Shown piece by piece: positions 1 to 11,907 of a DNA stretch of 64,000 bases. Origin of the DNA: Ceratotherium simum simum (Eukaryota > Chordata > Mammalia > Perissodactyla > Rhinocerotidae); the NCBI RefSeq assembly GCF_000283155.1, contig NW_004454229.1, positions 10,371,916 through 10,435,915 on the forward strand, written 5' to 3'. Numbering within the stretch: position 1 is the stretch's first letter; every line of letters begins with the position of its first letter. The notes under the pieces are model-generated. The model did no database searches and was not told the DNA's origin. It saw only the letters and a program-made list of their open reading frames with translations. A program made the position numbers and the translations under genes.

Positions 1-440
1 TAGTTTTCTCCCCTATGAGTAAATAAATACACTTGTCCTTCCAATCTCATGGGTTGGTTCTGAGGATATGAGATAATTCAGGTCAGGAAAAAATATCTTG
101 TAAATGGTAAAGCAAATATACCAATGCAAATTTACTATCATAATGTAAAATTTATGCTACATTGTTTTTGCTCAGATTAAATATCATTTCAGACCAAATC
201 GTCAAGGAATTATCTTGTTAGTTTGCCTGGTGAAAGAGGATAAATGCAACAGGTTTTTATTACAGTTACTTAATAGACTCTGTGGTTGCATGTCTCCCAT
301 TGTGCTGTAGCCATTCGGGGTTGACAGTACCCATCCTCAGCTCCTGACATTCAGGATAATCCCATCAACTGCCAGAGTGATTGCTGCTGGGGTGCTATAT
401 ATAGCGCAATTAGTGTTGAAGGCTTTGTTTCAATAGTTTC
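1..440. other. Unassigned AT-rich sequence
   Basis: I see no gene, exon or recognisable repeat here. It lies downstream of the OMA1 3' end. Confidence 0.5.
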
Positions 441-710
441 AAGGTGAGTCACTCTCCCCTCCTGGATGTCAGGTGACCCTGGGAGCTGCTGGCAGCCATC
501 TTGAAATCATCAGGGAAGAGTGAAGCCATAGCTGAGAAAAATAGCAGAGAAAAAGTGCCATTGCTCTAATGATATCATGATCCTCTGGATGAAATTGTGT
601 CTGAAGCTAGTGTACTTTTGGGCTTTTCTGTTACACGAGGCAATAAATTTTCTTGATTTTGAGCTGGTTTTTCTGTTCTTGCAAGTAAAATAATCCTAAG
701 AAATACACCA
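440..710 (+). repeat. Degraded interspersed repeat, family unsure
   Basis: The stretch GGCAGCCATCTTGAAATCAT, followed by a GAAGCTAG motif and a late AATAAATTTTCTTG, resembles the end of an old mammalian LTR- or LINE-type repeat. I cannot name the family. Confidence 0.3.
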
Positions 711-880
711 TGTAACCTTGAGCAAGTTTCATCAACCCTCTAAACTTTGGTTTCCTGACCTAAATGGGTGATAATATAATACCTATCATACATAGGGTTG
801 CAGCGAGGTTCAATAGTGCTTGAAAAATGCTTAGCGCCATGCTTGGTACAAAGTAAGTATTCAATAATTTGTGGCTGTTT
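710..880 (+). repeat. MIR SINE
   Basis: It follows the MIR pattern: CCTTGAGCAAGTT, TTTGGTTTCCTGACCTAAATG, GGGTTGCAGCGAGGTTCAAT, then GCTTGGTACAAAGTAAGTA. It is diverged. Confidence 0.75.
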
Positions 881-884
881 TTAT

Positions 885-1070
885 TATGTTTGGAGCTCTA
901 GTCATTGTGCTAAATGTTCTCAGTAGATCATTTCCCTTAATCATCACATCAGCCTAGGAGGCAGGATTTGTTATTCCCATTTTACAAATGAAGTATTGAG
1001 GGTTAGAGAGTTTAAGTGACTTGCCCAGGGTCCCATGGCTACCAAGAGGAGGAGATTTCATAAAGTATGA
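885..1070 (+). repeat. MIR-class SINE (CORE region)
   Basis: It contains CCCATTTTACAAATGAAG and AGTTTAAGTGACTTGCCCAG, the MIR core, preceded by the typical TCATTTCCCTTAATCATCAC stretch. Confidence 0.75.
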
Positions 1071-2260
1071 TTGTTTCTCCTCCTTTTTTTAAACCCTTTG
1101 ACCATATGATGTTGAGTGTTCAGTATCAGTAAAATATTAATGGGATGCCTATAATGTGCCAAAAATTATTAGGTATTAGGGACATAGCAGTAAATGTGCA
1201 TTTCTCTTAGTTTTAAAGGATACAGTCTTATAACTTTCTGGATTATAAGAGCGAGTAAATTGAACGTGTGTCTTGGATTTACCGGCATCATGCTCCAAAC
1301 AACTGAGCTAACCAGCCAACATCTAAATCCTATGGGCACATGGGAAGCACTGACAATAAGTTATGCAACTAAATGCAGAACATGCAGAGGTCGTTTCCAT
1401 ATGCAACTTAAAGCATATGTATACATATTACATTCCAATTGCTATTTAATTTCTCCTAAAACCCTGAGCTGAAATATAACATTTCTTTTACATTTATTGA
1501 TTTCATGGGTTAAAAAAATCTTTTTCACATACACTATAAAGGTATTATCTCTGTATTTTCTCTGCTTTTTCTGACATGATGTCAACTTGTATGTTTTCTA
1601 GGAATTCTGAACAATACAATTAGATGTGATAATGGGATGGAAGCAAAAATAGACTAGGGTCTCCACTACACTATTTTGTTAGGAAATCTACAGGGAAATC
1701 AAACGGTGTGTTTTACCGTTTACCTCTAGGTGACATTCTCCGAATGTCCTTACATGGTATAGAGTGCCTCTGACAGGACCCGTCACTAGAGTGTAAAAAA
1801 TGACTACATGGAGAACAGTTCATCTGAGCCTCTGCCTTCCAAATGTTGTTTTGTGCACAGGTCAAGAGATCCTTCGCAAGCCCTGAAAAACATAAATAGG
1901 CTCTGACCTTGTCTTCTTAAGAATTAGGTAAATATTTTGCCTGAGAAAATGTAATGGTGTCAGCACACATCCTAAATGAGAAGTCACAGGCAGGGTGAGA
2001 GCTTCCACTCCCCCACCTTGCCCGGCTCCAGGCTCTTCATGGAAATTCTGATAGGAGGGTCTGAGAGGAGGACCTGGAGAATCATCCTGCAGATACTGCA
2101 GGAGCTCCCTGATTTTATAGTTACGAGATTTTTTCCTGTATTGAAGCTATACATGAGGAAGCTAACGAACAATTGAGAATGGAGTTTGTTGCTTGTCTTT
2201 TGATAGCCTAGTTTTAGATACCTGCAAGTTGTGGAAATGGGCAGATTTATAGTCAAACTT
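1071..2260. other. No gene seen
   Basis: Short ORFs on both strands (for example 1194-1472 and 1976-2176) lack family resemblance, splice context or Kozak support. No repeat was named with confidence. Confidence 0.5.
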
Positions 2261-2264
2261 AGCT

Positions 2265-2420
2265 GTGCTCTGTCTAAGTGAGAGACATTGGGTATATTAT
2301 TTAACCTCTTCAAGCCTGTTTCTCATTGTAAAATGGTAATAATAAAACCTGCTTCACAGAGTTTTGGAATAAATGGGCCCAACTCATAGTAGATACTCAA
2401 TAAAAGGTCATTTCTTTCCC
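2265..2420 (+). repeat. MIR SINE
   Basis: It reads TTAACCTCTTCAAGCCTG, then TGTAAAATGGTAATAATAA, then CATAGTAGATACTCAATAAA, the classic MIR order. Confidence 0.7.
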
Positions 2421-2449
2421 CTTTAATTCTCTAACAAACTATTTAATAT

Positions 2450-2662
2450 ACAGTCATGTGCTACATAATGACATTTCAGTTAATGATGGACTGCTTATAC
2501 CATGGTGGTCCCATGAGATTAGTACCTTATAGCCTAGACAGGTAGTAGGCTACTCCATCTACGTTTGTCTTAAGTACACTCTGTGATGTTCGCACAACGA
2601 TGAGATTGCCTAATGACGCATTTCTCAAGAACGTATCACCATCGTGAAGTGACACATGACTG
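2450..2662 (+). repeat. MER2-like DNA transposon (internally deleted)
   Basis: It begins CAGTCATGTGCTACATAATG and ends GTGAAGTGACACATGACTG, imperfect inverted ends of the MER2 (Tigger-group) non-autonomous element. AAGTACACTCTGTGATGTTC is an internal landmark. At about 213 bp it is shorter than the usual length of roughly 345 bp. Confidence 0.7.
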
Positions 2663-2745
2663 GAATGTGTTTCAAGAAAAATGTCCCTCTTGGGAATATA
2701 ACCTCAACATCACTAGACTTCATTAGTTTGGGAGTACAAATAATA

Positions 2746-3431
2746 TCATATAAGTAATAATGCATTTTTAAAACTTATTTCCACATTTACGTAACACAGT
2801 AATTTCTGGGTATCACTAGGGCTGTGTCTTGTGCTTCTCTCATCTTCATCCAGCCCTTTGTTGATGTCTGCTGCCCAGGGAGATGAACTTGGGGCAGCAC
2901 CTTGCCCCTGCCTCTCCTGGTGGTACCTCAGTGAGAACAGGGTGACTGCCTTCTCTGAGATCCCCAGAGATTCCCAAAATGTAATATCGTCAAGGAGCCA
3001 AAACGACACAACTATTAAGACTTCAGGGCACCAGAAGCATACTGTGTCTGCAAGGAAATGACCCTCTCTCCCCGTTTTGCTTCTCACTTTGTCACCTGGA
3101 CCACAAACAGCACCACTTGTGCATGAAAACACCTTCTTCAGCTCCTCCTATAGCCTTAATCCCTCGTCGTCCATAAGTGAGAATCAGGAAATTCTCTATC
3201 CCAAGGTCCCCTATTCCACAAAATTCTACCCCAACGCAAACCAATCTCTGCATGCTTTAGACTATCAGCTTCCCAGTTCATCACAACCATCCAGACGCTG
3301 AAACCCAGTTTAGGCTCAGCAGGAATCTTCTCTACAATAACAATTACTGCACATTCTGATTTCTCATCCTCGAGAGGTCTGCCATTCAAATCAAAAGCAA
3401 GTATGAGACAGAGTAAAATGTGTAATATAAA
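2746..3431. other. Unexplained GC-richer block with overlapping ORFs
   Basis: Composition rises above the surroundings, and open frames of 60-128 codons occur on both strands (longest on minus at 3132-2746). No protein family is recognised and no repeat is named. A pyrimidine tract ending in AG at about 3387 on the minus strand could be a splice acceptor. It may be an old repeat, OMA1 3'UTR or a noncoding exon. Confidence 0.3.
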
Positions 3432-3437
3432 TTTATT
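3432..3437 (-). promoter_or_regulatory. Candidate OMA1 poly(A) signal AATAAA
   Basis: On the minus strand, AATAAA reads at 3437-3432, about 220 nt beyond the OMA1 stop codon, a reasonable 3'UTR length. It is a motif match only. I see no strong GU-rich element after it, and more distal sites are possible. Confidence 0.35.
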
Positions 3438-3652
3438 CTGTGACATTTTCCTTGTTGAAAATATTTTAAAATAGATTAAAATACATCAATATTTCATGAA
3501 AAATAAATACCTAAAAGAATTTAGGTAATACCTGTAATATACATGATTTGACCTTGAATACCCATTTTTTTTCATTTCAAACATCATTTTTTAAAAAGTA
3601 ACATAAAAATGATAAGGATTGCTGCATTCTTCATATATCCTCTGTCTCAAAT

Positions 3653-3658
3653 TTTAAT
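3653..3658 (-). promoter_or_regulatory. ATTAAA hexamer directly after the OMA1 stop
   Basis: ATTAAA follows the TGA immediately on the minus strand. It could act as a very proximal poly(A) signal giving an extremely short 3'UTR, but it may be chance in AT-rich sequence. Confidence 0.2.
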
Positions 3659-3871
3659 TCAACTGTCAGTTCTTTTCTCAATTATATAGGTTAATGGTAT
3701 TTGCTTCTGTTTCTGAATGGGAAGAGTATCCATTTTCTGTTTCTTAACAGTGATATTTGGGTCTTCTTTCTCTGATTCTTCAAGAAAATGCTTCACACTG
3801 AGTTTGAACAGTAATCGAGGGTCTGGTCCAGAAAGTGGTGGGCAATTACAAATCTCTCTAATTTTGAGAGC
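3659..3871 (-). CDS. OMA1: OMA1 terminal coding exon
   Basis: The coding part is 213 nt: 70 codons and TGA at 3661-3659. It starts [20 protein letters not shown] after an AATAG acceptor. The tail is charged and lysine-rich ([18 protein letters not shown]) and ends EKRTDS. Compared with the human sequence as I remember it, there is one extra residue (valine in ITVKK). The stop is followed within three bases by ATTAAA. Confidence 0.95.
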   Translation of the reverse strand, partial: ALKIREICNCPPLSGPDPRLLFKLSVKHFLEESEKEDPNITVKKQKMDTLPIQKQKQIPLTYIIEKRTDS

Positions 3872-6800
3872 CTATTAAGAAAGAATATGAAATAAATAAA
3901 TACATATATATATAAATTTATTGAGATTATTCCAGTAATTCTGAATATGCTCTATGCAAAATAATAAAATACAAGAATACATTCTATATTTTTTGGAATA
4001 AAAAATATCTTAATTACAACACATGAAAGAAAACCATAGATAAATTCATGGTAAATAGTTACATTTTCATGATTTTCTCACATAATAACATATTTGAAAA
4101 AAACAACTGTCTCTGCAGTGACTGCCTGATGTCCTGTTGGGGATAAACAAGCCTCTCAGAGGTGTCTCTGGTTTCAGTCAAACTCAAATCGACCCTGAGA
4201 GCAACCATTCAGATTAGATCTGAAGACTAAGAGATTTTTTCAAGAAAAAGGAAACAATATAGACGTCTGAACATACTGAAAGAAGATATACATAACTGGG
4301 GCAGTCTGGGGTGGAAGTGATGCTAATAACCTAGAGAAGTAAACAAATCAAAATCATGACAACTTGCACTCCAGGAAAAATAAAATGCTGCAGGAAAAGA
4401 GAAGTAATCACAGTATACTGAGTATACTCCTGGCTCAGCTGTGACCCACGTTCACAGTTTTTAAAACACTGAATCTTGATCTAACCAAAATCACAACTTA
4501 ACCATACCGAGAAGGTGGAGAGTTGGATACGTGTGTGCATGCACAGGGTGTGACAGTGACAAGAGAGAGCTTAATTCTCATCCTCTACAGGGGAAAATAA
4601 ATAGATAATGCCTAAAACCGAAAAGTTAGGAGTAGCAATATAAGCACTTTATACAGATATGGTGGCAAAAACCAAAAGAATCATTGAAGAGAGTTGGAAA
4701 TGGTCACTCTTGAAGTTGCGGGCGGGGTAGGGGGACTGTTGCTTTAAGTAACTAGCCTTAGAGAACTATGTGATTCTTTAAAGTGAGTACATGGATGACT
4801 TTAAGGCATAAAAACTAAAGTAGTAATTTTTTAAGGGAAAAAAGTCTTAATATCTCAGGGGTTTTAGAAGATAGTTAGGTGAAAAGCTAGTTCTGTTTTT
4901 TACTACCTCTAACGTTTTGACAGGGATGCATGCTAAGTAAGCAAAGCAGGGAAGGGTCAGCCAGTGCTGGGGGAATGGTAAAATTTTAGGAAGACTGGCC
5001 AGGCAAGGTCTCACTGATAAAATAACGACTTGGGGTGGGGGTGGGGGAAGACCTGAAGGATATGAGGGAAGAAGTCACATGGGTACCTAGAAGAAGAGAA
5101 CTCTAAGAAGCAGCAGCAGCGAGTGCAAGGACCTGAGATGGGAGTGTGCTGGAGTGTTCCAGAATAGTGAGGAAGCTAGAACAGCTGGAGCAGAGTGGGG
5201 TGGGGGCAGGATCTATGAGGATCTAACAGACTACGTAGGATCTCATAGGTCACAGTAAGGATTTTAGGTTTTACTCCAAGTGGGCCTGCCCCTGATATTT
5301 GTGGGGTCCACGGCAAGAATGCAAATGGAGGCTCAGATGTCATGTGTTTAAATATCTAAAAGCTGTAAGTTAAGCTAATAAACTGCTACACACAATAGTT
5401 CTATTCTCCTACTTTGAGGAATATACATTGAAAATGAGCCTGATGCCCAGGTACAAAATTAGAATTCTTGAATTCCAGAATGTGTAAGGTTGCAGGGAGC
5501 CTACCCCAGCTCCTGCCACTGGCCTGCTGTCCACTCCATTCTCCTTCCACCCCTGGCACTGTGAGGGGTCTTATCTGCATGCATCCAAGGGACCAGGTCC
5601 ATGCAAGTCCTGGAAGCATGCTCAAAAGTGTTTGGGTGAGGAATTCCATTACCCCAAATACCCAGAGTGCCTTGTGGTGAGGGCACAGGAGGGCCCATCT
5701 ATATTCCTTAGATGGGAATATGCCCTTAAGTCCCACAGGAGAGAGGGGCATACAGCCAGAGGCAAGCCAGAAAAGGGTCTTCTAAATGGCTGAAGGCCAG
5801 GGCACGAGCTTGGGTCTAGGAACACTTCTGATTCTAAATGAGGCTATGAGTTACCAAAATAAAGACGAAAAAGCATTAAAGTGAAATTCTTTGGTGAAAG
5901 GAGCCTTGTCTGAATTTTCTTTGTAGTATCTCACAACACAATAGACGTAAGATGTATCTTACATCTACTGAGTGTTAAATAGATGCTTGTTAAAGTAAAC
6001 TGAACTGATGGGCCGGCCCCGTGGTTTAGCGGTTAAGTGCTCGCACTCTGCTGCTGGCGGCCTGGGTTCGGATCCCGAGCGCGCACCGACACACCGCTTC
6101 TCCGGCCATGCTGAGGCCGTGTCCCACATACAGCAACTAGAAGGATGTGCAGCCATGACATACAACTATCTACTGGGGCTTTGGGGGAAAAAATAAATAA
6201 ATAAAAAAAAAAAAAGTAAACTGAACTGATAAAACAAGAAAATGTTTCCCAATATAGCAGTGAAGTAGACAGTCAGACCCTCACCTAAATGGTGACCTAC
6301 TGTCCAAACCAGGATGCCTTTGAGAGTGAAAGGAGATGCTACTAAGATCTACACTGAGACATCATGCGTACACGGAGACTGTCCTGGCAACTGGGACACA
6401 CAGTCTACTCTTGCTGTAACCCCTTTACGGCCATGTTGATGCCCTTTTCCAAGTCAGAAGCAGATCTGTCATAGCTGCTACATCACATGCCTGAGGGCTT
6501 CACTGGTGTCTGTACAGGGGCCAAGTGTGGAGTTCAGCAGGAACAGCTGGCACGCTGAGTCTGGCAATGAGATGCCGAGTAGCAAGCAAAGGGAAGGACA
6601 GAACGCCATCTCCTATAATCTTTTACATTCAGTAAAAGCTCTTCTCTTTGCCGTAAGTTCTTTTTCCAGTATTTCTACATTCAACTAATATTTAGACCAC
6701 CACACTGAGTTAGGTGCTAGGTACACATCGATCAGAATAAACAGTCATGATCCCTGCTCTCATGCAACTTACTTTGCATTTGAATTGGTTCCATAGTTTT

Positions 6801-9800
6801 GTTTTGTTTTATTTGGCTTTTATAAATTACCCCTCTAGGAAAAACTTTGTTTAAAAAAAAAAGATGTTATTTTTTAACCTCCATTTGGATTTACTTGAAG
6901 TACACCTCTCGAAATAGAATGATCTGATCAAAGAGTAAGAACAGAGTATAATTTCTGTTATATAGGACCAGACTGCTTTCTACTGGAAAGGCTCTACCAA
7001 CTTAAGAGTGTCATCAGCATATAGGCATACCTGAGTTATTCAATCAGTATAAAATAAGATCTCATGATCTTTATCTAGATAACCACACAATTTCAAACCT
7101 CAGAATCCTTGGAAATCATCAACTAAATTTTACGGATGAGGAATTCGAGCCCCAGAGAGTTTAAGTGATGGGCAGGGAACAAAAAACTGCTTGCCAGATG
7201 TTTACAGCAGCTTTACTCATCACTGTGAAAACTTGGAAGCAACCAGGATGTCCCTCAGTAGGTGAGTGGATAATCTGTGTTACATACAGACAATGGAATA
7301 TTACTCAGTGCTAATAACATGGAGGAAACTTAAATGTATATTTTTAAGTGAAAAAAAGCCAATCTGAAAAGGCTACATAGTGTATGATTTCAACTTCATA
7401 CATGACATTCTGGAAAAGGCAGAACTATGGAGACACTGAAAAGATCTGTGGTTGTCATGGGTTAGGGGGAAGAGAGGGATGAATAGGCAGAGCATAGAGT
7501 ATTTTTAGGGCAATGACACTAGTCTACGTGATACTTTAATGGTGAATACATGTCATTATACATTTCTCAAAACCCATAGAACTTGCAACACTGAGAGTGA
7601 ACCCTAATATAAACCATGGACTTTGGGTCATAATGATGGGTCAATGTAAGTTCATCTATTATAAAAAATGTACCACTCCGGTGTAGAATTTAGATAGTGG
7701 GAGAGACTGTGTCTATGTGGAGGCAAGAGGTATATGGGAAATCTCTGTACCTTCCACTCAATTTTGCTGTGAACCTAAAATTGCTCTTAAAAATAAAGTC
7801 TATTAAAAACAAAAGCTGGCATGGAAGTAAAAAGGCTTAGAAAAAGGGGATTAGCTTTTGGTGTTTTTGTTTTTAATGCTTTGTACTACATATTTTTGTC
7901 ATCATGTTTTTTTTGCACCACATTACACGTTTCGTGAGTAAATCTTTTACTGAATAAATGTACTTTGAAAATGTCTGACCTACGTTTCTTTAATTGTTGG
8001 AAAAACAATATATTATTCATACAGGTTTTGTGTGTGAACTGTTTCTCTCCTCCAACTATCTATCAAGCAGAATCCTGTTACAGACCATATACATTTCTAT
8101 CAAATCTTCATCTATTTTGCATAGTAAGATTTTATCAGATATGTGGGTAAAATATTTTTTCTGTTTTTTTACTTTCTTTTCCACATTTATTACATTTCAG
8201 GATGTCAACATCTTTTATTTTTATAAATTCAAATCTGTCTTTTAAAAGTGAGCAAGGGCCGCCCCGTGGCTTAGCGGTTAAGTGCGCGCGCTCTGCTGCT
8301 GGTGGCCCGGGTTCGGATCCTGGGCGCCCACCGACATACCGCTTCTCTGGCCATGCTGGGGCCGCGTGCCACATACAGCAACTAGAGGGATGTGCAGCTG
8401 TGACATACAACTATCTGCTGGGGCTTTGGGGGAAAAATAAATAAATTAAATTATAAAAGTGAGCAACATTTTCCCCTGCTGCTAGAATATGCCTTTCCAT
8501 TTCCTTTACTTTTTTTTCTGTATTTGACTTCATGCACTGCACATAATAGGTACTTAACAAATGCATGCTGAATTTTAAACATTTATAGAACACAAGCAAT
8601 GAATAAATCATTATGATAAATGTCACAGGGAAAATACTCTTAAGAGTTTACAAGAGAAAGCAGGAATGTACTCTAATAACAAGAATATACAGTTCTAAGA
8701 ATCCCAAGGAAGGGCCGGCCCCGTGGCTTAGCAGTTAAGTGCACGCGCTCTGCTGCTGGCAGCCCGGGTTCGGATCCCGGACGCGCACCGCTTCTCCGGC
8801 TATGCTGAGGCCGCGTCCCACATACAGCAACTGGAAGGATGTGCAGCTATGACATACAACTATCTACTGGGGCTTTGGGGGGAAAAAAAAAAAAAATAAA
8901 ATTAAAAAAAAAAAAAAGAATCCCAAGGNNNNNNNNNNNNNNNNNNNNNNNNNNNNNNNNNNNNNNNNNNNNNNNNNNNNNNNNNNNNNNNNNNNNNNNN
9001 NNNNNNNNNNNNNNNNNNNNNNNNNNNNATGCTGGGGCCGCGTCCCACATACAGCAACTGGAAGGATGTGCAGCTATGACATACAACTATCTACTGGGGC
9101 TTTGGGGGGAAAAAATAAATAAATAAAATTAAAAAAAAAAAAAAGAATCCCAAGGAAGATTTGGAGTTAAATATGGAATTAGCCAGCCTAAAGACTCCAA
9201 CCAGGAGTGAAAGGAACTAACATTTACAGTTCACTTTCTACGTGCCTTGCACTGTGCCAGGTATTTTATAGATGTTATCTAAATTGGTGTTATGATATGA
9301 ACCGCTTTTGAAATCTTGGGCCTGGCATAGAATGCTTACCATTAAAGTGTCTTATAAGAGAGAAAGGAAAGGAGAGAGGGAAGGAGGCAGGACCTTACCC
9401 GCACAAATACGTACATAAAACACCCAGGAGATAGTACTATTCCGATTTTACAAACGACCAATACTGAAGGTTAGATCAGGTAACTTCTTCCAAGTTAGGT
9501 GAGTGGGTCAGAATTAAAACCCAAAACTCCTAAGACCACTGCTATTTTTACACTACTTCCTATAAGCATCCTTTTCCTATTATCAACTGTTAATTTGCTA
9601 CATGCTGAATTTCTATGAGGGAAGGTAACTGCTATTCAATTGCATTGCCCAATTTTTCTATTTTAACCCAATATTATATTACTTATTTTTCCTATTATTA
9701 CCCATCATGCAATCACTTAACAAATATTCACTAAGTATCTCAGAAACTGTCACAGGCACTAGGAATACAGCAGTGCACAGGGGCCTTACGTTCTAGGGGA

Positions 9801-11876
9801 GGAGACAGACAATAAACAGGTAAACAAGAAAATTTCAGTTAAGTACATGAGGAAACTAAGCAGTGAACTGTGTTAGAGAATGACTGCATGGAAGAGAGGC
9901 TATTTGAGATTGGGGGATCAGGAAAAGCCTCCCCAGGGAGGTGACGGTGTAAGGAGCTGAGGAAGGGATGTTCCAGGCAGAGAGATGAGCAAGCACAGGC
10001 GGTGTAAAGAGGAAACAAGCTCCACGGGAAACAGCTGGCATCAGGAAGACCCCGGTGAAGAGCGACATGTGGAAAAGGTGGGGAAGTAGGCAGTGGCCAA
10101 ATTATATCATTTAAAAACGAGGAGTTTGGATTTTTATTCTAAGTTAGATGAGAAGCCACTGAAAGGTTTTAAGCAGGGAAATGACAGTAAAAAGATCATT
10201 CTGGCTACTGTCTTGAAAATAGGTTGTTAGGAGGTGAGGTGAAAAATGGAACAGGAAGATTAAGACAGGAGATGACTGCAGTTAATCTAAGGGAGAGATG
10301 GTGGTGACTTTTACTAGGGTAGCAGCAGTGTCAACGGAGAAGGGAACAGACTCTTAATGCCTGTGGAGGCAATCGACAAGATTTTCTCCTTGGTAGGATA
10401 CAGAGGGGAAGGAAGGAATGGAATCCAAGACGAATTCTAAATTTCCTCCTCTGTGTTAATAGCTTTTCTTTTATTATGCTACCCAAGAATCTGAGGATAA
10501 TTTACTTGCTCATAGTAAATAATTATTGTCAAACAGCACTGTACCGTTTGCTGGTTAATGACCCCAGTCCATAAATTCTTTTAAAGGTGTTGTTCTTATC
10601 AAATTGTCAAAACAAAATCCTTTATGCTCAGAAAATGAATCACATAATTAACAATGTCCCTTTCTATATTTTGAAGCTGCAATTAATTATACACTGAATA
10701 ATTGTTCTTTGAACTTTTGAAAAAATTCTCCAAAATAAATCCCCACCAGGGTTAGGTGCCGTTTTGTTTGCTATTTGTTACGACTCTTTGGGTTTCTAAT
10801 ACAGTTGTTTTTATTTATTTGATTTAATTACACCTTACCTCTTTCCTTAAAAATTAATTTGAGGAGGTTCATTCCAGTTATAATTTCTACTTCTAGCTGC
10901 ATCCACTTTGGCAATTCTCACACACACACACACATTCATGCATGCACACACTTTAATTACTTCTGTTTTTGACCTGGGCCATTAATTAATACCATCTAAC
11001 TAAAAGTAACATTCTCCCACATATTTTGGTTTTCCTGTATGTTACTGTAGCTCTTCTCCTGATCCTATTTACATTTTATTCTTTGTCTAACTAACTGATC
11101 CAATGATTTTCACTTTGACTAAATTTCCCAAAGAATCGACTGTTGTGATTTTGCTTATTTCTGCCTAATTTTATCAATCATATTTCCCCTGTCTGGGGCA
11201 CATTACATTTCTCTATTTCTTTTCTCTTTTTCTAATATACTTAAATTGATAAAATTTTCTTTACGTACAGGTTTGACACCAACCCATGAAAATATAACTG
11301 CATCATTACAAAATTTACTGATTTTAAGGCATGCTTTTATTTTTTATGGATTTCTCTCTTTCCTTATATATACACAATTTTATTTTAATTTTTATGTGGC
11401 CACCCACTTTTAATTTTTGTTATATTAACTTTAATGCACTGTTTTCTGACAATTTGAACCATAACATTTTTATATTAAGTATATCTGTTTTTGTCCAAGT
11501 TATAGGACCAATATTTTTACGAAAGATTTATGTGCATTTGAAAACATACGTCTTTCTCCTGGCATTTAGTTTCTTATGTCAGTTAAATCTTATTTTTCAC
11601 ACTATTCAATTCAATTCTTTGTTAATTCCTTACTTGATCTGTGGCTTTCTAAGAATAGCAGGGTGCAAGCTATAATCACAATCATAGATAAACAAACTAA
11701 ACTATATAATTTATCTAATTTTCAATGGTCAGTGGACTCTGAAAAGAGCACTGCTGCTATTGAGTACTTCACTGACATATTGTTTTATATGTTTTATTTA
11801 TTAAAGGATCTTCCATCCTAAAAGAAAGAAAAGTTGGTTTGGCTAGATGCCACACCAAAGTATATTAGTTCCATTG

Positions 11877-11907
<31 letters not shown>

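Noticed and set aside
2746..3132. 128-codon minus-strand ORF as a small gene
   Set aside because: No recognised domain, no support for the start, and overlapping ORFs on the other strand. Kept only as an unexplained block.
6010..6090. tRNA-like A and B boxes
   Set aside because: They belong to the tRNA-derived head of ERE SINEs. No complete cloverleaf or true tRNA gene was found.
6008..6196. Recurring ORFs starting around [11 protein letters not shown] in several places
   Set aside because: These are chance translations of the same ERE SINE. Their similarity reflects the repeat, not a gene family.
11331..11675. 114-codon hydrophobic ORF
   Set aside because: It lies in T-rich intronic DNA, where phenylalanine- and leucine-rich translations arise by chance. 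No family match.
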